From contig NZ_JBHLXC010000002.1 of assembly GCF_042432495.1 (NCBI RefSeq), positions 496,001 to 560,000 of the forward strand: 64,000 nt of DNA, written 5' to 3'. The notes below the pieces were generated by a model, which searched no databases, was not told the DNA's origin, and saw only the letters and a program-made list of their open reading frames with translations. Positions 60,973-64,000 of the stretch are shown here, piece by piece (position 1 is the stretch's first letter; each line of letters opens with the position of its first letter). Both the position numbers and the translations under genes were made by a program. Source of the stretch: Pseudochelatococcus lubricantis (GTDB lineage: Bacteria; Pseudomonadota; Alphaproteobacteria; Rhizobiales; Beijerinckiaceae).

Positions 60973-61135
60973 GTTTCTAGTCGAGTTTGCAAAGCACGTC
61001 AAGAGGCATTGGAGAGGAAAGGGAGAAGCAGCGCAATCTGAGAGATGCCGGGGGTTGCTTCTCTTTCTGTTCCCTTTTTTGCACGTCGAAATGCCGAAGC
61101 TGAGAATAGGGCCGAGTCGATAAAGTGCCCGAGGC

Positions 61136-61354
61136 TCATTCCGCATCCCCCTTCACCAGCGCCACGCCCCGGCCGGCAGCAACCTCCCCGCTGTCGAGAA
61201 ACTGCACGCCCTGGGCTTCGAGGGCGGCGCGGATATCGTCGACGGTGCGCTCCCGGAGTGCTTCCCCGCGCTCTAGCCGGGCAATGGTATCGGGCGAAAC
61301 TTTGGCAAGCGCCGCTAGATCGCGGACGCCGATACCCAATGCCGTGCGGGCCAT
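61136..61354 (-). CDS. XRE-family repressor
   Basis: A 72-residue protein with an HTH of the XRE type (VRDLAALAKVSPDTIARLERG). It is divergent from the S24-like gene. ATG 61354 is chosen because an operator-like repeat covers 61378-61394 and the longer start at 61414 would put it in coding sequence. It is probably the lysogeny-type repressor of the element. It lacks a C-terminal cleavable domain; that function may be supplied by the separate S24-like protein. Confidence 0.8.
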   Translation of the reverse strand: MARTALGIGVRDLAALAKVSPDTIARLERGEALRERTVDDIRAALEAQGVQFLDSGEVAAGRGVALVKGDAE

Positions 61355-61377
61355 CTTACATTGAATGGGCAGCAATT

Positions 61378-61441
61378 TCGTATCCCTGTTACGATTTGAG
61401 TTGACTTCATGCATTGTTCGGATATCGTATCACCGTTACGA
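61378..61441. promoter_or_regulatory. Two matched operators and promoter in the divergent control region
   Basis: TCGTATCCCTGTTACGA (61378-61394) and TCGTATCACCGTTACGA (61425-61441) share TCGTATCnCnGTTACGA with TCGTA/TACGA ends. They lie 47 bp apart between the divergent genes. TTGACT (61401-61406) could be the -35 of the rightward promoter, with the second operator over its -10. Confidence 0.65.
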
Positions 61442-61467
61442 TAATTTCGCAATCTGGAGCATCACCA

Positions 61468-61971
61468 ATGCCGAACACGCCCGTTCGCGCAGCCAGCGGA
61501 GCTGTGCAAAATTCAAAGCGTATCCAGTTCACCATCCACCCGGACGATTTCCCGGAGGTCTATGCGATGGTTCTCGACGGCCATTGCATGGAGCCCTGGC
61601 TGCATCACGACCAGAAGTTAGTCATGAGCAAGACCGAGGCGTACAAGCCCGGTGACATCGTGGCGCTGTTCATCCGACCGGAGCTTCTGCAACCCGGCCA
61701 GCATCAGATCCTCCTGAAGCGGTTGAAGTATGCCATCGCGCCGTGGGCGAGGTTTGGCGCAGACCTGCATCCCAAGGCGGAGCTTGATCCGCTGGTCATC
61801 GTCGAGCAGATCAACCCGCGCCGGGAGCTGGTGTTCCGTGCGTCTCAAATTCAGGCGATCCACAAATGCCTCGGGCCAGTACCGGATGACGTTGAAACCT
61901 ATGTCGTAACCGACGACGAAGCGCGGGAGATCGCGCGGCGGGAGCGGGCGAGGAGGGGGAGGCCGGCATGA
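61468..61971 (+). CDS. Stand-alone S24/LexA-like protein with Cys in place of the catalytic Ser
   Basis: A 167-residue protein. The segment VLDGHCMEPWL (Cys40) corresponds to the GDSMxP motif of S24 peptidases, followed by KPGDIVALFI. A lysine in ILLKRLK (Lys84) is at the expected position of the catalytic Lys. No HTH precedes it. ATG 61468 has CTGGAGC upstream. It may sense damage or bind the XRE repressor, or be a catalytically altered relative. Family assignment is by motif only. Confidence 0.65.
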   Translation: MPNTPVRAASGAVQNSKRIQFTIHPDDFPEVYAMVLDGHCMEPWLHHDQKLVMSKTEAYKPGDIVALFIRPELLQPGQHQILLKRLKYAIAPWARFGADLHPKAELDPLVIVEQINPRRELVFRASQIQAIHKCLGPVPDDVETYVVTDDEAREIARRERARRGRPA

Positions 61972-62195
61972 GCACGGACACGACACGCCGGTCGATCCTT
62001 GGCGGCGCGGCCGCCATTGGGGCGATGGCCGTCACGGCATTTGGTGTGCGAGCTGCACACGTCCCGACCGACGAGGAAATCGAGCGCATGACCGAGCAGC
62101 TCTCTGCCGCCATGAAGGCAAGGCATGGCGGGAACTGGCGGTGGGCGATCATGCACAAGGAGCAGATCGTCATGGTTATTCGGGACTATCAATGA
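61968..62195 (+). CDS. Small protein with Tat-like signal
   Basis: A 75-residue protein starting TTRRSILGGAAAIGAMAVTAFGVRA, a twin-arginine-type signal, followed by about 45 charged residues. Its ATG overlaps the S24-like stop (ATGA). The role is unknown; envelope or superinfection functions are possible. The family is not recognised. Confidence 0.6.
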   Translation: MSTDTTRRSILGGAAAIGAMAVTAFGVRAAHVPTDEEIERMTEQLSAAMKARHGGNWRWAIMHKEQIVMVIRDYQ

Positions 62196-62201
62196 CATCT
62201 T

Positions 62202-62297
62202 TTGCAGGCATGCACATGCTACCAATTGCAAGTTATCAAATGCATGCTTATAACTGCATCGTGATACATGCATTTGCAGTATTGTGCATGCCTGCAA
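62202..62297. repeat. Nested inverted repeats upstream of an HTH gene
   Basis: The outer arms TTGCAGGCATGCACA (62202-62216) and TGTGCATGCCTGCAA (62283-62297) are perfect complements. Inside them CAATTGCA/TGCAATTG-type and CAAATGCATG (62237-62246)/CATGCATTTG (62267-62276) pairs form a second level. The region lies between the Tat-like and HTH genes and is probably an operator array or origin-like element. Confidence 0.7.
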
Positions 62298-62315
62298 TTG
62301 ATAGGAGATGGAAGC

Positions 62316-62900
62316 ATGGTTGGATATGTTCAAGCGTCGGCGCGGGTTCCAGAGGAAGGGCGTCCCGTGCTGCTGGAGATCGCGGCGCAGATGCGGGCCG
62401 ATCCGAGTTTCATCGAGAGGGCGGCGGTGTGGATAGCGGCGACCCGTGCAGGCGACGAGCTGGCGGACTGGCGGTCGGAGATCGAGCGGCGGCTGGAGGC
62501 GCTGGAGCTTCAATCGTCCCAAGTTGGGACGATTGAAAGCAAGCAAGACGACACCACTGCCGGCCGGATTCCGGCCGGCAACGAAGGCGGCATCGCAGCT
62601 GATCCGGTCGAGGGCGGCAGGCAGGCCGATATCGAAGACCTGCTGTCGCCGGTGCTGGACGATCCCGTCGAGCCTGCCGGCGCTGCCGTTGAGGCCGAGG
62701 ATGCAGACTGGACGGCGAAGGCGGCGGCGATCACGACGACGACCGGCGAAGGGAAGGGCCGCAAGCTCACCGAAGCCGGTGCGGGGCTGTTCGCGGAGAT
62801 GCTGGCCGCTGGCGTGCCCCTGCCGAGCATCGCCCGCACCGTTGGCATCAGCCCGCAGTCGGCGCACACGAGGGCGAAGAAGCTGGCGGCTGGAGGATAA
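62316..62900 (+). CDS. Hypothetical protein with C-terminal helix-turn-helix
   Basis: A 194-residue protein. The N-terminal about 65 residues are helical, a variable middle holds two perfect DNA palindromes (62511-62579), and the C-terminal about 45 residues have a helix-turn-helix (EMLAAGVPLPSIARTVGISPQSAHTRAKKL). ATG 62316 follows TAGGAGATGG. Nested inverted repeats lie just upstream and may be autoregulatory. Confidence 0.7.
   Translation: MVGYVQASARVPEEGRPVLLEIAAQMRADPSFIERAAVWIAATRAGDELADWRSEIERRLEALELQSSQVGTIESKQDDTTAGRIPAGNEGGIAADPVEGGRQADIEDLLSPVLDDPVEPAGAAVEAEDADWTAKAAAITTTTGEGKGRKLTEAGAGLFAEMLAAGVPLPSIARTVGISPQSAHTRAKKLAAGG
62511..62579. repeat. Two perfect palindromes inside a coding region
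   Basis: CAATCGTCCCAA and its complement around one G (62511-62535, 12-bp arms), and GCCGGCCGGA with its complement around T (62559-62579, 10-bp arms). They are 23 bp apart, in the low-complexity linker of the HTH protein. Confidence 0.75.
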
Positions 62901-62975
62901 TTTTATAGACTCGTGAGAGTCGTTGACAGCCCATATGAGTATATGACATAAAGAGTGCATCGACAGGAGTTAGCG

Positions 62976-63533
62976 ATGCACAACAATTTCCGTTATCGGC
63001 AATTCCAAATCGGGGTTGCGTCCCAGGCGACAGGAGTGTCCGCCAAGACGATCACAAATTGGCTTGACCGCGGCCTGATCGTCGGGGGCGAGAACATTAT
63101 AGGCGTCGGCGGCCCTGGGCATCGCCGGCTGTTTTCATTTGGAAACATCATAGAGATCGGTATCGGCGGCGCTATCATCGACGCCGGCGCCGGTTCGGCT
63201 GCGGATGCTTTGAAGGCTGCGAACCGTTTCGCTCACGTCGGCTGGGACGCCGGAGAGGTTAACCCGGAGCGGGCCGTAGGGCTGCCCTTCGCGGAACGTG
63301 ACGGCACCACGTACATCGTCGTGGCAGGGGGGAATTCGGCCATTTTACCCGCCAATCCGCACCTGGACGTTGCCGAGGCCAGCAGGCGGCTGGGCGATGC
63401 CGATGGCTTCATCACGGTCAACGCAAGCGCCGTATTCGAGCGCGTGACGGCCTCGCTGCAATACATCACCGGTGACAACGCGTTCCATCCTCTGGCGATC
63501 TATGAAGCTGCTTACAGTGGAAACCGGGGATAA
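62976..63533 (+). CDS. MerR-like HTH protein
   Basis: A 185-residue protein whose N-terminus has a MerR-type HTH (IGVASQATGVSAKTITNWLDRGLI and GPGHRRLFSFGNIIEI). The C-terminal half is unassigned. ATG 62976 follows ACAGGAG. A TTGACA box at 62923-62928 with an AT-rich segment around 62942-62951 may be its promoter. The start region is short and clean. Probably a regulator of the element. Confidence 0.75.
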   Translation: MHNNFRYRQFQIGVASQATGVSAKTITNWLDRGLIVGGENIIGVGGPGHRRLFSFGNIIEIGIGGAIIDAGAGSAADALKAANRFAHVGWDAGEVNPERAVGLPFAERDGTTYIVVAGGNSAILPANPHLDVAEASRRLGDADGFITVNASAVFERVTASLQYITGDNAFHPLAIYEAAYSGNRG

Positions 63534-63652
63534 CAGGGGTACCGCATGTAGCGCCCCTTTCGCAGCCGCATCCTACATATGGTAAACAAATAGAACAAAA
63601 ATAAAACACCGGGGTGACTGCATGGCGCGTATCTACGAAAAAGGAAGAACGG

Positions 63653-63889
63653 ATGTCCGATGTTGTTTTCAAGAAAAAGCGCCTCACGCGTAAGGAGGCG
63701 TCGATCTATTTTCGGGAGCGGTGGGATATTCAGTTGAAGCCGAGCACGCTGGCGAAGAAGCATAGCGAGGGAACAGGGCCGAAACTGCATAAAGCCGGCA
63801 AAAGCGTGCTGTATCCGGTTGATGAACTGGACGCATTCGCAACACAATACTTAGGAGAGCTTATCGAGAATAGTTCGCAGGAAAAGTAA
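63653..63889 (+). CDS. AlpA/excisionase-like HTH protein
   Basis: A 78-residue basic protein. It begins VVFKKKRLTRKEASIYFRERW, then LKPSTLAKKHSEGTGPKLHK, and ends VLYPVDELDAFATQYL, the usual pattern of AlpA/HTH_17 excisionase-like proteins (LTRKEAA..L....STL...GP...K.G....Y...DLDAF). Such proteins control excision or activate satellite genes. ATG 63653 lies after GAACGG. A terminator-like hairpin follows at 63890-63920. Confidence 0.8.
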   Translation: MSDVVFKKKRLTRKEASIYFRERWDIQLKPSTLAKKHSEGTGPKLHKAGKSVLYPVDELDAFATQYLGELIENSSQEK

Positions 63890-63920
63890 AACCCGGCAAT
63901 GCGCCAACATTAGCCGGGTT
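63890..63920 (+). terminator. Terminator-like hairpin
   Basis: Perfect arms AACCCGGC (63890-63897) and GCCGGGTT (63913-63920), followed by GTTGTT. The T tract is weak, so attenuation is as likely as termination. Confidence 0.55.
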
Positions 63921-63944
63921 GTTGTTCTAAGGAGAACAAATTTT

Positions 63945-64000
63945 ATGCACTATCCGTATAGCAAACCTGCCCGTTCCGGGCAAGCATTTTCCGCGCACGA
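63945..64000 (+). CDS. Start of a gene running off the window
   Basis: ATG 63945 follows AAGGAGAAC. The 18 visible residues (MHYPYSKPARSGQAFSAH) are too few for identification. Satellite replication or primase genes often lie here, but nothing in the sequence shows that. Confidence 0.6.
   Translation, partial: MHYPYSKPARSGQAFSAH

Larger units (their letters stand above)
50904..64000. mobile_element. Integrated element with phage head/packaging genes (candidate capsid-forming satellite), right end outside window
   Basis: Left boundary at a displaced 3' half of tRNA-His, followed by a tyrosine integrase. The morphogenesis operon 53.3-60.15 kb contains portal, protease-capsid, connector, HNH, TerS, TerL and adaptor genes and ends at a strong terminator. 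Regulatory and accessory genes fill 60.2-64 kb. No tail, baseplate, holin or endolysin gene is visible. A degraded prophage is the main alternative, but all visible genes look intact and tightly overlapping. Confidence 0.8.

Noticed and set aside
62511..62535. Third parS-like site
   Set aside because: The palindrome CCCAAGTTGGG has the reverse order of arms and lacks the GTTnnnnGCnnnnAAC pattern.
50904..64000. Complete prophage
   Set aside because: No tail, baseplate, holin or endolysin gene in the visible 13 kb; the head operon ends at a terminator. Not excluded beyond the window.

Overview
The window is GC-rich alphaproteobacterial DNA, most probably from a member of the Hyphomicrobiales (Rhizobiales). 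Evidence includes an Irr-type Fur-family regulator, RepA/RepB partition proteins of the repABC kind with a GTTnnnnGCnnnnAAC palindrome, and a tRNA-His 3' end carrying A73, a trait reported for Alphaproteobacteria. An iteron-flanked replication initiator together with a tRNA-His integration site suggests a large secondary replicon (chromid or megaplasmid) rather than a small plasmid.

Layout. 1-5.7 kb: Sel1-repeat protein, SuhB phosphatase, a MotA/ExbB-like and OmpA-like envelope pair, and an IroE-like esterase. 5.8-8.2 kb: partition genes repA and repB with a parS-like palindrome. 8.3-14.6 kb: exopolysaccharide genes (priming transferase, chain-length/co-polymerase, outer-membrane export lipoprotein, Wzy/ligase-like). 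14.6-17 kb: replication initiator and an iteron-rich origin region. 17-18 kb: irr and a TonB-domain protein. 18-22.3 kb: a two-piece sigma-54 activator divergent from a sigma-54-promoted aldehyde dehydrogenase/DUF779 operon. 22.3-33.5 kb: a catecholate siderophore cluster (Sfp-type PPTase, EntA, EntF with an exact serine code, aryl carrier protein, isochorismatase, EntE, EntC and a periplasmic binding protein). 33.8-45.8 kb: assorted metabolic, transport and signalling genes. 46-50.8 kb: a complete five-gene branched-chain amino acid type ABC transporter operon.

From 50.9 kb to the end of the window lies an integrated element. It starts at a displaced 3' half of tRNA-His(GTG), followed by a tyrosine integrase. 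A compact HK97-type head and packaging operon follows: portal, protease-capsid fusion, head-tail connector, HNH, TerS, TerL, a small protein and a head-tail adaptor, closed by a strong terminator. No tail, lysis or baseplate gene appears in the visible 13 kb. This resembles the capsid-forming class of phage satellites, although the right end lies outside the window.

Right of the terminator, on the opposite strand, is a serine-type class II tRNA with anticodon UAU, which would read AUA (isoleucine) codons. It sits 19 bp upstream of, and in the same orientation as, a gene of unknown function. I consider this tRNA-protein pair the most novel feature of the window. The control region beyond it has a divergent XRE repressor and a stand-alone S24/LexA-like protein whose expected catalytic serine is cysteine, with two matched operators. 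A nested inverted-repeat region, several small HTH proteins and an AlpA-like protein follow.
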